Shown: one piece after another, positions 43,798 through 54,975 of the stretch | How the letters are laid out: each line of letters starts with the position of its first letter | Position numbering within the stretch: position 1 is the stretch's first letter | Assembly: GCA_023425865.1 (NCBI GenBank) | Contig: JAFABV010000035.1 | Location: 1-64,000, forward strand | Length of the DNA: 64,000 nucleotides | Origin: Bacteroidota bacterium | GTDB taxonomy: Bacteria > Bacteroidota > Bacteroidia > Bacteroidales > Bacteroidaceae | Direction: 5' to 3' | Translations under genes and position numbers: made by a program | The notes under the pieces: generated by a model | The model's input: only the letters and a program-made list of their open reading frames with translations | Database searches by the model: none | Told to the model about the DNA's origin: nothing

Positions 43798-44247
43798 TTA
43801 TCTGATGCGGTCCATTGACCTCACCAGTTTCTCATCGGCCATGATACCGCGGTGCGCCATCACAAAAAGGATGATGGCCACCAAGGGCAGGCCTGCCGCG
43901 AAGTGAAGACGGAAATTGACCGCCGGCAGCAACTCTCCCAAGACGCAGATGCCGTAATAGACATACCACGCCAAGCAAAGAATGATGCCCACGGTACACA
44001 TTCGCGCCTGAAAGAGGCGGCGACGATAGAGGAAGATACTGGTCAGCGCCAACGTGCCAGCCACCACCAAGTCGACAAACAAGATGGGACGCACCACAAA
44101 TTGCTGGCCATTGGTCAGGCCGGCATTGTACCACACAAAGCCCGTGCCCATGCCCTTTGGCTCAATGGAACCGATGGGAAGACAGAGGCATACGATGAGC
44201 GCCAGCAACGCCACCAGCAGGTAGACTGTTTGTTTGCGCTGAATCAT
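43798..44247 (-). CDS. DUF4293-like membrane protein
   Basis: A 149-residue inner-membrane protein with four hydrophobic stretches: VYLLVALLALIVCLCLPIG, PILFVDLVVAGTLALTSIF, CTVGIILCLAWYVYYGICVL and FAAGLPLVAIILFVMAHRG. The start MIQRKQTVYL and the arrangement are those of DUF4293 proteins, which almost always follow rpoZ in Bacteroidota. Its start overlaps the rpoZ stop by 1 bp (TGATG), indicating coupling. Function unknown. Confidence 0.85.
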   Translation of the reverse strand: MIQRKQTVYLLVALLALIVCLCLPIGSIEPKGMGTGFVWYNAGLTNGQQFVVRPILFVDLVVAGTLALTSIFLYRRRLFQARMCTVGIILCLAWYVYYGICVLGELLPAVNFRLHFAAGLPLVAIILFVMAHRGIMADEKLVRSMDRIR

Positions 44248-44582
44248 CAGAACTCTTTCTCCATGTCCTTAGACGGGTCGCGCCAATACACGCTACCTTC
44301 TACAAACTCCTGCGTTGCCAACAGCGTGGGCTTGGGCAATTTCTCGTAGTAGCGGCTGATCTCAATCTGTTCGCGGTTTTCGAACACCTCCTCCAAAGAG
44401 TCGTTGTAAGAGGCAAACTCGGCCAGCTTCTTGTTCAGGTCCTGCTTGATCTCCACAGAGATCTGGTTGGCACGCTTACCGATAATAACCACACTCTCAT
44501 AGATATTAGAGGTGTCCTTAGACAAATCCATGATGTTGCGTGTAACGGTATTTACCGGAGCTTTTGACTTTTTGTAATCCAT
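44247..44582 (-). CDS. rpoZ: RNA polymerase omega subunit (Bacteroidota type)
   Basis: A protein of about 111 residues from the ATG at 44582: MDYKKSKAPVNTVTRNIMDL, then VVIIGKRANQISVEIKQDLN, the conserved omega core. The longer frame to 44624 would add an unrelated 14-residue lead. Omega helps assemble the beta-prime subunit. It lies 54 bp after bamD and overlaps the DUF4293 gene, the usual Bacteroidota gene order. Confidence 0.88.
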   Translation of the reverse strand: MDYKKSKAPVNTVTRNIMDLSKDTSNIYESVVIIGKRANQISVEIKQDLNKKLAEFASYNDSLEEVFENREQIEISRYYEKLPKPTLLATQEFVEGSVYWRDPSKDMEKEF

Positions 44583-44636
44583 GTGTCTGTTATTCCTTGT
44601 TTTGTGGGTCGCCAATGGCCTCACCCATGATGATGA

Positions 44637-45470
44637 TTATTCTGATGCGGAGGAAATGACCTTCTTGCACTTCTCGATATAGTCTTCGGCGCGCTTACGC
44701 TCCTTAGAGTCAGGATACTCGTTGATGAAACCGTAGCATTCGTCTTCGGCGTCCTGGAATCGTTCGAGCTTCTTGGCGTCCACACTCTGCTGGGCAAGCT
44801 CAAACTTGCTCTTCATGATGAGCAGGGCAAAGTCCTCGCGCTTATCGGTGTAGGGGTAATCCTTAATGGCATTCTGTGCCGTAACGATACATGCGGTGTA
44901 GTTGTTCTCCCCGCGCCCGCAGTTGCCAAAGTAAGAGCCGAGGTCGTAATAGAGCTGTGCCGACCGCAATTCCTTGTCCACCAACTTGTCTTGAAGGGCA
45001 AACAACCGCTTCTGGGCCTTGTCCTTGTACTTGGCGTCGAGGTAGAGGTCAAGATATTCCTGGTAGGCGGCGATGGCCTGAACGGTCTGGCTCTGGTCGA
45101 GTCGCGGCTCCGGCGTGCTCATATACAGTGCCTCGCCCGCATAGAACTCCGCCAACTCGGCATAGACTCCACGGGGGTAAGACTTGACATAACGCTTAAA
45201 GGTTTCGGACGCGGTCTCGTAGTCGCGGTTCATAAACTCGGACATGCCCAGCATGTAAAGGCTTTCCTGAGCATCCTGCGTGCCTTTCTGCTGGACTATA
45301 AGCTCTTGCAGCAGCGAGCTGGCACGAGTATATTTGCCATTGGCAAAACACTCCTTGGCGTACTCGTACTTATAACGAAAATCCTGTGACTTATAGACTG
45401 TATTGAACTCCTGTGCGCAACTGCTCAGCAGCAAAATAGTCGTCAGAGCGGCAAGAACAATATTCTTCAT
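44637..45470 (-). CDS. bamD: Outer membrane assembly lipoprotein BamD
   Basis: A 277-residue lipoprotein of the BAM complex, which inserts beta-barrel proteins into the outer membrane. The signal MKNIVLAALTTILLLSSCAQ places the lipid-carrying cysteine at residue 18. Tetratricopeptide-like helices follow (KECFANGKYTRASSLLQELI; YLGEALYMS-like GEALYMSTPE). I choose the ATG at 45470 because the -7 element at 45489-45496 would make transcription begin downstream of the earlier ATG at 45491. First gene of a leftward operon with rpoZ and DUF4293. Confidence 0.88.
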   Translation of the reverse strand: MKNIVLAALTTILLLSSCAQEFNTVYKSQDFRYKYEYAKECFANGKYTRASSLLQELIVQQKGTQDAQESLYMLGMSEFMNRDYETASETFKRYVKSYPRGVYAELAEFYAGEALYMSTPEPRLDQSQTVQAIAAYQEYLDLYLDAKYKDKAQKRLFALQDKLVDKELRSAQLYYDLGSYFGNCGRGENNYTACIVTAQNAIKDYPYTDKREDFALLIMKSKFELAQQSVDAKKLERFQDAEDECYGFINEYPDSKERKRAEDYIEKCKKVISSASE

Positions 45471-45488
45471 TCCTTCACTTTTAGTCTG

Positions 45489-45519
45489 CAAATTTACATA
45501 TTATTCTTTGGTTCGCAAA
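45489..45519 (-). promoter_or_regulatory. Promoter of the bamD operon
   Basis: On the minus strand TTTG (45516-45519) and TAAATTTG (45489-45496) are 19 bp apart, the preferred spacing. This sets the bamD start at 45470. Confidence 0.7.
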
Positions 45520-45569
45520 AGGTTATGATGTTTTTTAGCAAAAAAACACGCTTAATGATTGTTTTTTAG

Positions 45570-45577
45570 TACTTTTG
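45570..45577 (+). promoter_or_regulatory. Promoter -7 element just before uvrB
   Basis: TACTTTTG ends 6 bp before the uvrB ATG at 45584, so the predicted transcript would have almost no leader. No well-placed -33 TTTG is seen. Confidence 0.45.
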
Positions 45578-45583
45578 TAGGCT

Positions 45584-47617
<2,034 letters not shown>

Positions 47618-47721
47618 CGCACCTCTACCCATTATCCGAAGGCCTCGCCACACGTACCACAACACGCTGATTTACAAACCATGAGGGCTGAACGCCCACG
47701 CCATTCCATGCAGATGGTGGA

Positions 47722-47813
47722 ATGATTCTATATAGAACTGCAGAATGATTCTATATAGAACTATCCCGTGGTTTTATATAGAACCATCGGATGGTTTCAT
47801 ATAAAACCACGGG
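47722..47813. repeat. 23-bp palindrome array, copy 3 (4 units)
   Basis: Units start at 47722, 47745, 47768 and 47791. They are variants of ATGGTTCTATATAGAACCAT plus a 3-bp spacer. It sits about 100 bp downstream of uvrB. The remaining 47814-48107 stretch is GC-rich with no gene or clear motif. Confidence 0.9.
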
Positions 47814-48107
47814 ATGAAATGGGCAGGGCGACAAAACGTAGAAATGGTGCAGGTACGGGAAAACGGGCGCCATGAGAAGGGCGAATGGCGTTAGACCGTG
47901 GTTGGGCGCCATGCACCCATGTAACGGAGAGCCCCTTTAGCGAGCTGGCAGAAGCACATGGCCACCCCTGCCCAAGCCATTCTGCCACAGGGCATGAGCA
48001 GGGGGCGCAACTGGTGCGTCGGGTTGTCGACATGCGCTGAAATAGGGCACTGAATAATAAAAGTTAAAAAAAAGAACTTACAACCCATAGATACAGCAGA
48101 ATTTAGT

Positions 48108-48115
48108 AATTTTGC
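48108..48115 (+). promoter_or_regulatory. Promoter -7 element for the DUF4468/porin genes
   Basis: TAATTTTG, 29 bp before the ATG at 48145. It excludes the earlier in-frame ATG at 48112, which would lie at or before the transcription start. Confidence 0.55.
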
Positions 48116-48144
48116 CTAATAACATTTTACATATCCGATCGGTA

Positions 48145-48807
48145 ATGAAACATCTTATCATTGCGCTGCTGGCCTGCCTTCCTTGGACGGCGATGGCCCA
48201 AAACACTTGGGAGCTGCCCGAGTCGCAGACCAACAAGCAAGAAGTGGAAAAACCACGAAAGCAAGTCAAGGAAAAAGTCCAGAAGATAAAAGAAGATCCC
48301 AAATACCTCACAGGAGCGGTGCCGGAGGTTGACGGCAAGGTGGTGTTCACCCTCGACCGCGACGTGCCGGGAATGTCGGCCGACGACATCTACCAAGCCG
48401 TGTACGAGGTGATGCAGGGCATTACCCAGGAGGAAGGACAGTTTCCCACCAGCAAGATAGCCGTGGTAAACAAGGGCCAGCACACCATAGCGGCCCGCAT
48501 AAAAGAATGGCTGGTATTCTCCAACTCGTTTCTGTCGCTCGACCGGACGGTGTTCAACTATACCCTGATAGCCCAAGCCTCTGACGGCCACATCAAGATG
48601 ACCATGGAGCGCATCAGCTACGAATACGAGACCGAACGCCCCTCGGGCATACGGGCCACCGCCGAAGAGTGGATCACCGACAAGAAGGCGGTAAACAGCA
48701 AACATACCAAACTGCAGAAATACAACGGCAAATTCCGCCGCAAAACCATCGACCGCAAGGACAATATCTTCGGGAGAGTATGCAACGCCTTGAGAATAAG
48801 CTATTAG
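48145..48807 (+). CDS. DUF4468-type secreted protein
   Basis: About 220 residues from the ATG at 48145, beginning MKHLIIALLACLPWTAMAQ, a clear signal peptide. The mature part has a Lys/Glu-rich linker (QEVEKPRKQVKEKVQKIKED) and a DUF4468-like domain with GKVVFTLDRDVPGMSADDIY and MTMERISYEYETERP. The domain is common in Bacteroidota secreted proteins of unknown role. It is followed by a small membrane protein gene and a porin gene on the same strand. Confidence 0.8.
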   Translation: MKHLIIALLACLPWTAMAQNTWELPESQTNKQEVEKPRKQVKEKVQKIKEDPKYLTGAVPEVDGKVVFTLDRDVPGMSADDIYQAVYEVMQGITQEEGQFPTSKIAVVNKGQHTIAARIKEWLVFSNSFLSLDRTVFNYTLIAQASDGHIKMTMERISYEYETERPSGIRATAEEWITDKKAVNSKHTKLQKYNGKFRRKTIDRKDNIFGRVCNALRISY

Positions 48808-48835
48808 AATACATCTTACCCGAACAGACAAGACA

Positions 48836-49060
48836 ATGGATAACGAGACACCATATATCAGAAAACGCCGTCGCGGAGAAGAGGAAAAGCCTGCCGACCA
48901 GATTCTGAAGTTAAGAAATTGGCTGAACATCATCTTCATGGTGGGCGCCATCATCGGCGTGCTGCTCTATTTCTTTCACGACCAGAACACAGGCACCATC
49001 GTGGTATTGGGCGCCATGATATTCAAGATTGTGGAGAGCGCCTTACGATTCATACGATAG
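48836..49060 (+). CDS. Small membrane protein of unknown function
   Basis: A 74-residue protein with a basic, acidic head (IRKRRRGEEEKPADQ) and two hydrophobic stretches, LNIIFMVGAIIGVLLYFF and TGTIVVLGAMIFKIVESALRF. It lies 28 bp after the DUF4468 gene and its stop is immediately followed by the porin start, so all three are probably one operon. Confidence 0.75.
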   Translation: MDNETPYIRKRRRGEEEKPADQILKLRNWLNIIFMVGAIIGVLLYFFHDQNTGTIVVLGAMIFKIVESALRFIR

Positions 49061-51391
49061 ATGAAGAGAATACGCATATTGGCCTTGTTGCTGCTGGGCA
49101 CGGCATTACCCACGCTGGCCCAAATCGACCGAGAGCAAGATGGTTACAACCAGGTGGACGAGTTGGGCAACTTCACCACAGCGTCAGACCGCCGCAACCA
49201 GAAAGACTCGGTACACAGCGACAAGGAAATACCCAAGGGCATCTATACCTGGACCATTGACAAGCGGTTCGGAGACATCAGGCCGGCCCAGATGGATACG
49301 CTGTCGCACATGTACATGAACTCGGTTTTCACCGAGGGCATGCGCGGGGAGTACAACACCACGGGCAACTTAGGCTCGCCGCGCCAAGCCAGAATCTTTA
49401 TCGACCGCTACAACGAAGGGCAGTTTATTTTTACGCAGCCTTACGACTATGTGGTGCAACCCGAAGACCAGTTTCTTTTCACCAACACGCTGTCGCCCTT
49501 CACCAACCTTTCGTACAACAACTTTGGCAACCGTACCAACGGCGAGGACCATTTCACGGCGAAGTTTGGCGTCAACGCCGGACGGCGGTTGGGCGTGGGC
49601 TTCAAGTTCGACTACCTGTATGGGCGAGGCTACTATTCCAACCAGTCGACGTCGCACTTCAACTACACCATGTACGGGTCGTATCTCGGCGACCGCTACC
49701 AGGCTCACCTGCTGGCCTCGACCAACCACCAGAAGGTGACGGAGAACGGCGGTATCGCCAGCGACATGTACATCACGCATCCCGAAACTTTCAACGAAGA
49801 CTATCAGCCCTCAGAGATACCCACCATACTGGAGCGCAACTGGAACCGCAACGACAACCAGCACATCTTCTTCAGTCAGCGCTACATGATTGGCTTCAAC
49901 CGAAAGGTGCCCATGACCGCCAAAGAGATTGAAGCCAAGAAGTTTGCCATGGCCGCCAAGAAGGAGGCCGAGGAGCGCAAGCGCAAGGAAGAGGCCAACC
50001 GCGAGGCCCGCGACGCCGGACGCCAGACCGACGAGAACGCCGACATCAAGCCATCGACCTTCAATGGCAGGCCCGACAATGCCAAGATTGCCGAGGGAAC
50101 CATGCGCGCCGACTCTACCGTGACCGGACGCATCAGCGTAAACGGCAAGGCCGCCGCCGACAGCCTGCTGGCTGCCTCGGCCAAGACCAAGGAAGATACC
50201 TCATGGCTCAAGAACGAGTATGTGCCCGTGACGAGTTTCATCCATACCCTGCACTTCAACAACTACCGTCGTATCTACGAGGCATATAAGACCCCGACCG
50301 ACTTCTACCTCGACAATTACGACGTGCAGGAAAAATTCGGCAATGACTCCATCTTCGACAAAACCACCCACTGGGAGCTGTCAAACACCTTCGCCATATC
50401 GATGCTCGAAGGGTTTAACAAGTGGGCAAAGTTTGGCCTGAAGGCCTTTGCCACGCACCAACTCCGCCATTTCACCCTACCCGACGAGGCAGGCGTACGC
50501 ATCTGGAACGAAAACGCCTTCAGCGTGGGCGGCCAACTCTCGAAGACACAGGGCAAGACCCTGCACTTCCACGCGTTGGGCGAGGTGGGGGTAGCCGGCA
50601 TCAATTCGGGCGAACTGCATCTTGACGGGGGCGTCGACGTGAACTTCCCCCTCTTCGGCGACACGCTGACCCTTGCCGCCACAGGCTTTTACCGCCACGA
50701 GAAACCCTCGTTCTACTTCCGGCACTACCAGAGCCGGCATTACTGGTGGGACAACGACGACCTCGCCATGACCGACCACTTCCGCGTTCAGGGCATATTG
50801 CAGTATCAGAAAACACGCACACGGCTGCGCGTGGCCTTCGACGAAATCAACAATTACACCTACTTCGTCACCACCTATACCGCTGGCGAGGAGACGCGTA
50901 CCAACAACAGCGCTACCGTCAAGCAGGCCTCTTCCGGGCTCACGTTGTTCACTGCCGAACTCAGCCAGGACTTCACCTTGGGTCCGGTAAACTGGGAGAG
51001 CGTGGTGACATTCCAGAAGTCGACCAAGGAAGACATACTCCCGCTGCCCACCCTCAACGTCTACACCAATCTCTATCTCAGGTTTAAGATTGCGCGTGTG
51101 CTGAAGTGTGATTTCGGTGCCGACGCCCGCTACTTCACCAAATATAACGCGCCCGAGTATGTGCCCGCCATAGGGCAATACGCCGTGCAAGGCAATGACG
51201 CGAAGGTAGAGGTGGGCAACTACCCTATCGTCAACGTCTACGCGAACTTCCACCTCAAGCAGACGCGGTTCTTCGTCATGATGAGCCACGTCAACGCTGG
51301 CAGTGGAAGCAACAATTACTTCCTCACCCCACACCATCCGCTCAACGGCAGAGTATTTCGATTCGGCTTGAGCTGGAACTTTTATAACTAA
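49061..51391 (+). CDS. Putative outer-membrane porin (Porin_10 type)
   Basis: A 776-residue exported protein with signal peptide MKRIRILALLLLGTALPTLA. It contains the family stretch GIYTWTIDKRFGDIRPAQMD, alternating hydrophobic/polar strands typical of a beta-barrel, a polar, charged insert (about residues 290-340, KKEAEERKRKEEANREARDA) that looks like a loop or linker, and an aromatic C-terminus RFGLSWNFYN expected for outer-membrane barrels. Transport substrate unknown. It begins directly after the stop of the small membrane protein gene. Confidence 0.85.
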   Translation: MKRIRILALLLLGTALPTLAQIDREQDGYNQVDELGNFTTASDRRNQKDSVHSDKEIPKGIYTWTIDKRFGDIRPAQMDTLSHMYMNSVFTEGMRGEYNTTGNLGSPRQARIFIDRYNEGQFIFTQPYDYVVQPEDQFLFTNTLSPFTNLSYNNFGNRTNGEDHFTAKFGVNAGRRLGVGFKFDYLYGRGYYSNQSTSHFNYTMYGSYLGDRYQAHLLASTNHQKVTENGGIASDMYITHPETFNEDYQPSEIPTILERNWNRNDNQHIFFSQRYMIGFNRKVPMTAKEIEAKKFAMAAKKEAEERKRKEEANREARDAGRQTDENADIKPSTFNGRPDNAKIAEGTMRADSTVTGRISVNGKAAADSLLAASAKTKEDTSWLKNEYVPVTSFIHTLHFNNYRRIYEAYKTPTDFYLDNYDVQEKFGNDSIFDKTTHWELSNTFAISMLEGFNKWAKFGLKAFATHQLRHFTLPDEAGVRIWNENAFSVGGQLSKTQGKTLHFHALGEVGVAGINSGELHLDGGVDVNFPLFGDTLTLAATGFYRHEKPSFYFRHYQSRHYWWDNDDLAMTDHFRVQGILQYQKTRTRLRVAFDEINNYTYFVTTYTAGEETRTNNSATVKQASSGLTLFTAELSQDFTLGPVNWESVVTFQKSTKEDILPLPTLNVYTNLYLRFKIARVLKCDFGADARYFTKYNAPEYVPAIGQYAVQGNDAKVEVGNYPIVNVYANFHLKQTRFFVMMSHVNAGSGSNNYFLTPHHPLNGRVFRFGLSWNFYN

Positions 51392-51423
51392 TCATTATAC
51401 ACCGTTTAATAACAAAAAAAAAT

Positions 51424-51972
51424 ATGGCAAACATTCTTTTTATCGTAGGTTCTTTTAGGAAAGGCTCCTTCAACGGTCAGGTAGCAAAACTGGCCGAGGG
51501 TTTCATCGGTGACCGCGCGACAGTGAGCTACCTCGACTATAGTGATGTACCTTTCATCAACCAAGATGAGGAGTTTCCCGCTCCCGCGGCTGTTGCCCGT
51601 CTCCGTCAGACGGTGGCCGACGCTGACGCGGTATGGGTTTTCACTCCAGAATACAATTACAGCTATCCCGGCGTGCTGAAGAACGCCATCGACTGGCTCT
51701 CACGCCCGGTAGACCCCGCCAACTGGACGGCCCCCACAGTGCTGGCCGGAAAGCTCTTCACGGCAAGCGCGGCCGGAGGTAAGCTGGGAGGCAGCAAGAG
51801 CTTGGAGAAGCTCAACGAGTTGCTGAACTTGCTCGGGGCAAAGGTGGCCGATGTGCCGCAGACGGCAATAGCGCTGAACAGCGAGGCATGGACCGAGGAC
51901 AAGATGATTCTCACCGACGAGCAGAAGCAGGAGGTCAAGGCGCAGGCTGAGGCACTGCTGAAGACGCTCTAA
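51424..51972 (+). CDS. NADPH-dependent FMN reductase-like flavodoxin-fold protein
   Basis: A 182-residue flavodoxin-fold enzyme with the flavin loop GSFRKGSFNGQVAK, the mid motif FTPEYNYSYPGVLKNAIDWL and the later GKLFTASAAGGKLGG. These match NAD(P)H-dependent FMN reductase / quinone reductase family proteins. It likely reduces quinones or azo and related compounds in the cytoplasm; the physiological partner is unknown. The start at 51424 sits after AT-rich sequence (AACAAAAAAAAAT). Confidence 0.9.
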   Translation: MANILFIVGSFRKGSFNGQVAKLAEGFIGDRATVSYLDYSDVPFINQDEEFPAPAAVARLRQTVADADAVWVFTPEYNYSYPGVLKNAIDWLSRPVDPANWTAPTVLAGKLFTASAAGGKLGGSKSLEKLNELLNLLGAKVADVPQTAIALNSEAWTEDKMILTDEQKQEVKAQAEALLKTL

Positions 51973-52081
51973 GCCCACCCACCGATAGACCCGCGGGCGC
52001 TACGGCAGTACCGTGGGCTATCATCAACACCTAATACCTATTTATATTATACATACATCTATTACTTAAACGCGCTGATAT

Positions 52082-53524
52082 ATGGAAAAACTGATTGACT
52101 GCTTCGTACCGGAAGGCAACGAAACAGAAACCGACAAGAACGTGAACAGTCTCAACGACCTTGACATTGTCAACGACATCACCATCGTAGAAACCTCGCT
52201 GCGTGAGAGTGAAACCCTGAGAACCATCGCTGAGATGGTTAAGGCACCCTATGCCTTGTTTTTCCTCAAGAGCCAGTACATCAGCATGGGCTATCGTGCC
52301 CTGGAGCGCATGATACAGGTGGCTGAGATGACCGGCGCAGGCATGGTATATGCCGACCACTATAATGTTTCAGCCGAAGGCACCCGCACTGACGCGCCCG
52401 TCAACGACTACCAGATGGGTAGCCTGCGCGATGACTTCGACTTCGGTAGCGTATTGCTGTTGCGTACCGACGCCCTCAAGGAGGCGGCAGCGCGCATGAC
52501 CGCCGATTACAAGGCCGCCGGACTATACGACCTGCGACTGAAGCTCTCGCAGAAGTGCCGATTCGAGCATATCAACGAGTTTCTCTATTCTGAAGTAGAG
52601 CTCGACACCCGCACTACGGGCGAAAAGCTCTTCGACTACGTAGACCCCACCAACCGCGCCTCACAGATTGAGATGGAGGCGGCCTGCACCGAGCATCTGC
52701 GTGAGATAGGCGGATATCTGGCACCGGGCACCATGCAGGAGGTTGACCTGAAGAGCGGCAATTTTGAAGTGGAAGCCACCATCATGATTCCCGTGCGCAA
52801 TCGTGTCAAGACCATCCGCGACGCCATCGACAGCGCGCTGAGCCAGGTGACGACGTTCAAATACAACATCTTTGTCGTGGAGAACGGTCCGGAATGCCAC
52901 TCCACCGACGGCACCACAGAGGCCATCGACAGCTACGACGACCCACGCATCATACACATTGTGCCTACCCGCAACGACCTCGGGGTGGGGGGAAGCTGGA
53001 ATATGGCGGCTCACGACCCACGGTGCGGCCGTTTCATCGTGCAGCTCGACTCCGACGATGTTTACTCGGGCACCGACACGCTGCAGAAGATGGTCGACGC
53101 GTTCTATGCCCAGCGGTGTGCCATGGTCATCGGCTCGTATATGCTCACCGACATCAATATGAACATGCTGCCGCCGGGAAAGATTGACCATAAGGAATGG
53201 ACTCCCGACAACGGACGCAACAACGCGCTTCGCATCAACGGACTCGGCGCTCCGCGCGCTTTCTTCACGCCGGTGGTGCGGGCCATCAACCTGCCCAACG
53301 TCAACTACGGCGAGGATTATGCCTTAGGACTCGCCATCAGCCGACAGTATACCATCGGCCGCATTTACGACGTGGTGTACAACTGCCGACGCTGGGACGA
53401 CAACTCTGACGGTAATCTTGATCGCGTCAAGGAGAATCGCAACAACCTCTACAAAGACCGCATACGCACCTGGGAACTGATGGCACGCATCGCCAAGAAC
53501 AGCCAGAGTGGGGCCCAAAACTAA
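52082..53524 (+). CDS. Glycosyltransferase family 2-like protein
   Basis: A 480-residue protein. The C-terminal half holds a GT-A domain: VEATIMIPVRNRVKTIRDAI, then GVGGSWNMAAHDPRCG and the DxD-type IVQLDSDDVYSGTDTLQKM. The N-terminal half looks like a second, diverged GT-A-like domain (NDITIVETSLRESETLRTIA and GMVYADHYNVSAEG) lacking a clear DxD. The product and acceptor are not predictable. No glycan cluster is beside it. Confidence 0.85.
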   Translation: MEKLIDCFVPEGNETETDKNVNSLNDLDIVNDITIVETSLRESETLRTIAEMVKAPYALFFLKSQYISMGYRALERMIQVAEMTGAGMVYADHYNVSAEGTRTDAPVNDYQMGSLRDDFDFGSVLLLRTDALKEAAARMTADYKAAGLYDLRLKLSQKCRFEHINEFLYSEVELDTRTTGEKLFDYVDPTNRASQIEMEAACTEHLREIGGYLAPGTMQEVDLKSGNFEVEATIMIPVRNRVKTIRDAIDSALSQVTTFKYNIFVVENGPECHSTDGTTEAIDSYDDPRIIHIVPTRNDLGVGGSWNMAAHDPRCGRFIVQLDSDDVYSGTDTLQKMVDAFYAQRCAMVIGSYMLTDINMNMLPPGKIDHKEWTPDNGRNNALRINGLGAPRAFFTPVVRAINLPNVNYGEDYALGLAISRQYTIGRIYDVVYNCRRWDDNSDGNLDRVKENRNNLYKDRIRTWELMARIAKNSQSGAQN

Positions 53525-53586
53525 AGTAAGGACCGCACAAGGCCCAATTGTTCTATCCCAGCTTCGTGCTGCTTGATGTTTCTTGA

Positions 53587-54912
53587 ATGATGAATCATAA
53601 ACTATGGTTTTGGATACCCACGCTCTACTTTGCCGAGGGTATACCGTATTTTATTGTCAACAACATCTCGGTGACAATGTTCACCAAGATGGGCGTGCCC
53701 AATGGCGAGATGGCACTGTTCACCAGCTTGCTCTACCTGCCGTGGACCATCAAGCCGCTGTGGAGTCCATTCGTCGACATCATCCGCACCAAGCGCTGGT
53801 GGATTCTCGCCATGCAGCTTGTCATGAGCGCGGCCTTCATCCTGCTCACGCTGAGCATCCCACATCCCGAGGCGGCTGTCATCGAGGCCAAAGGCACACC
53901 GGTGAGCCTGTTTACCTTTACCCTCATCTTGTTTATCATCACCGCCTTTGCCTCGGCCACTCACGACATCGCGGCCGACGGCTTCTACATGCTGGCGGCC
54001 AACCAAGAGGAGCAGAGTTTCTTCGTGGGCATACGCAGCACGTTTTATCGCCTCAGCAGCATCTTCGGACAGGGCGTGCTGGTATACATCGCCGGACTGC
54101 TGGAGAAGCGCACCGGCGACATACCCATGGCGTGGCAGATAACGATGGCCATCACGGCGGTGCTGTTCACCTGTCTCTCGGTCTATCACCTGTTCTTCAT
54201 CCCTCGACCCAAGGCCGACGCGCCACACCTGAGCGAAAGCAACGACAGCAAGGACAAGGAGATCCTGCGGGAGTTCGGCTATACCTTTGCCACCTATTTC
54301 CAGAAGCCGGGCGTATGGCTCGCCATCGTCTTCATGCTGCTCTACCGCCTGCCCGAGGCTTTCCTGCTCAAGATGGCCAACCCCTTCCTGCTCGATGCCA
54401 CGAGCAAGGGCGGACTGGGGCTCGACACCGATGAGGTGGGGATTGTCTATGGCACCATCGGCGTACTCTTCCTTACCATCGGCGGCATCATCGGCGGCAT
54501 AGCGGCCTCACGGTGGGGGCTGCGCCGGTCGTTGTGGCCCATGGCAGCCTGCATGACGCTGCCCTGCGCCACCTTCGTCTACCTCAGTATCGCCCATCCC
54601 GACAATCTCTACATCATCTCCGCCTGCGTGGGTATCGAGCAGTTCGGCTACGGCTTCGGCTTTACGGCTTACATGCTCTATATGATGTATTTCTCCGAAG
54701 GAAAGTTCGTCACTGCCCACTATGCCATCTGCACGGCATTCATGGCCCTGAGCATGATGCTGCCGGGCATGGTGGCTGGCTACCTACAGGAGCAAGTGGG
54801 CTACGAGGCATTCTTCTGGATTGTCATGTTATGCTGTGTAGCTACGGTGGTCATGACTTTCCTCGTGCGCCGAAGCATCAATGCCGACTACGGAAGAAAG
54901 CAACAGCACTAA
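53587..54912 (+). CDS. Major facilitator transporter, AmpG-like
   Basis: A 441-residue inner-membrane transporter with about 12 hydrophobic segments. The first stretch, LYFAEGIPYFIVNNISVTMF, and the ALFTSLLYLPWTIKPLWSPF region are typical of AmpG-type muropeptide permeases. The next gene is a BadF-type N-acetylglucosamine kinase-like protein, which fits cell-wall sugar recycling. Substrate assignment to anhydromuropeptides is inferred. Confidence 0.85.
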   Translation: MMNHKLWFWIPTLYFAEGIPYFIVNNISVTMFTKMGVPNGEMALFTSLLYLPWTIKPLWSPFVDIIRTKRWWILAMQLVMSAAFILLTLSIPHPEAAVIEAKGTPVSLFTFTLILFIITAFASATHDIAADGFYMLAANQEEQSFFVGIRSTFYRLSSIFGQGVLVYIAGLLEKRTGDIPMAWQITMAITAVLFTCLSVYHLFFIPRPKADAPHLSESNDSKDKEILREFGYTFATYFQKPGVWLAIVFMLLYRLPEAFLLKMANPFLLDATSKGGLGLDTDEVGIVYGTIGVLFLTIGGIIGGIAASRWGLRRSLWPMAACMTLPCATFVYLSIAHPDNLYIISACVGIEQFGYGFGFTAYMLYMMYFSEGKFVTAHYAICTAFMALSMMLPGMVAGYLQEQVGYEAFFWIVMLCCVATVVMTFLVRRSINADYGRKQQH

Positions 54913-54975
54913 GCAAACATTGGAGAGTGATACATCTGCTCACCTATGGCGAGCGGAGGAACAAAAAAGATAAAT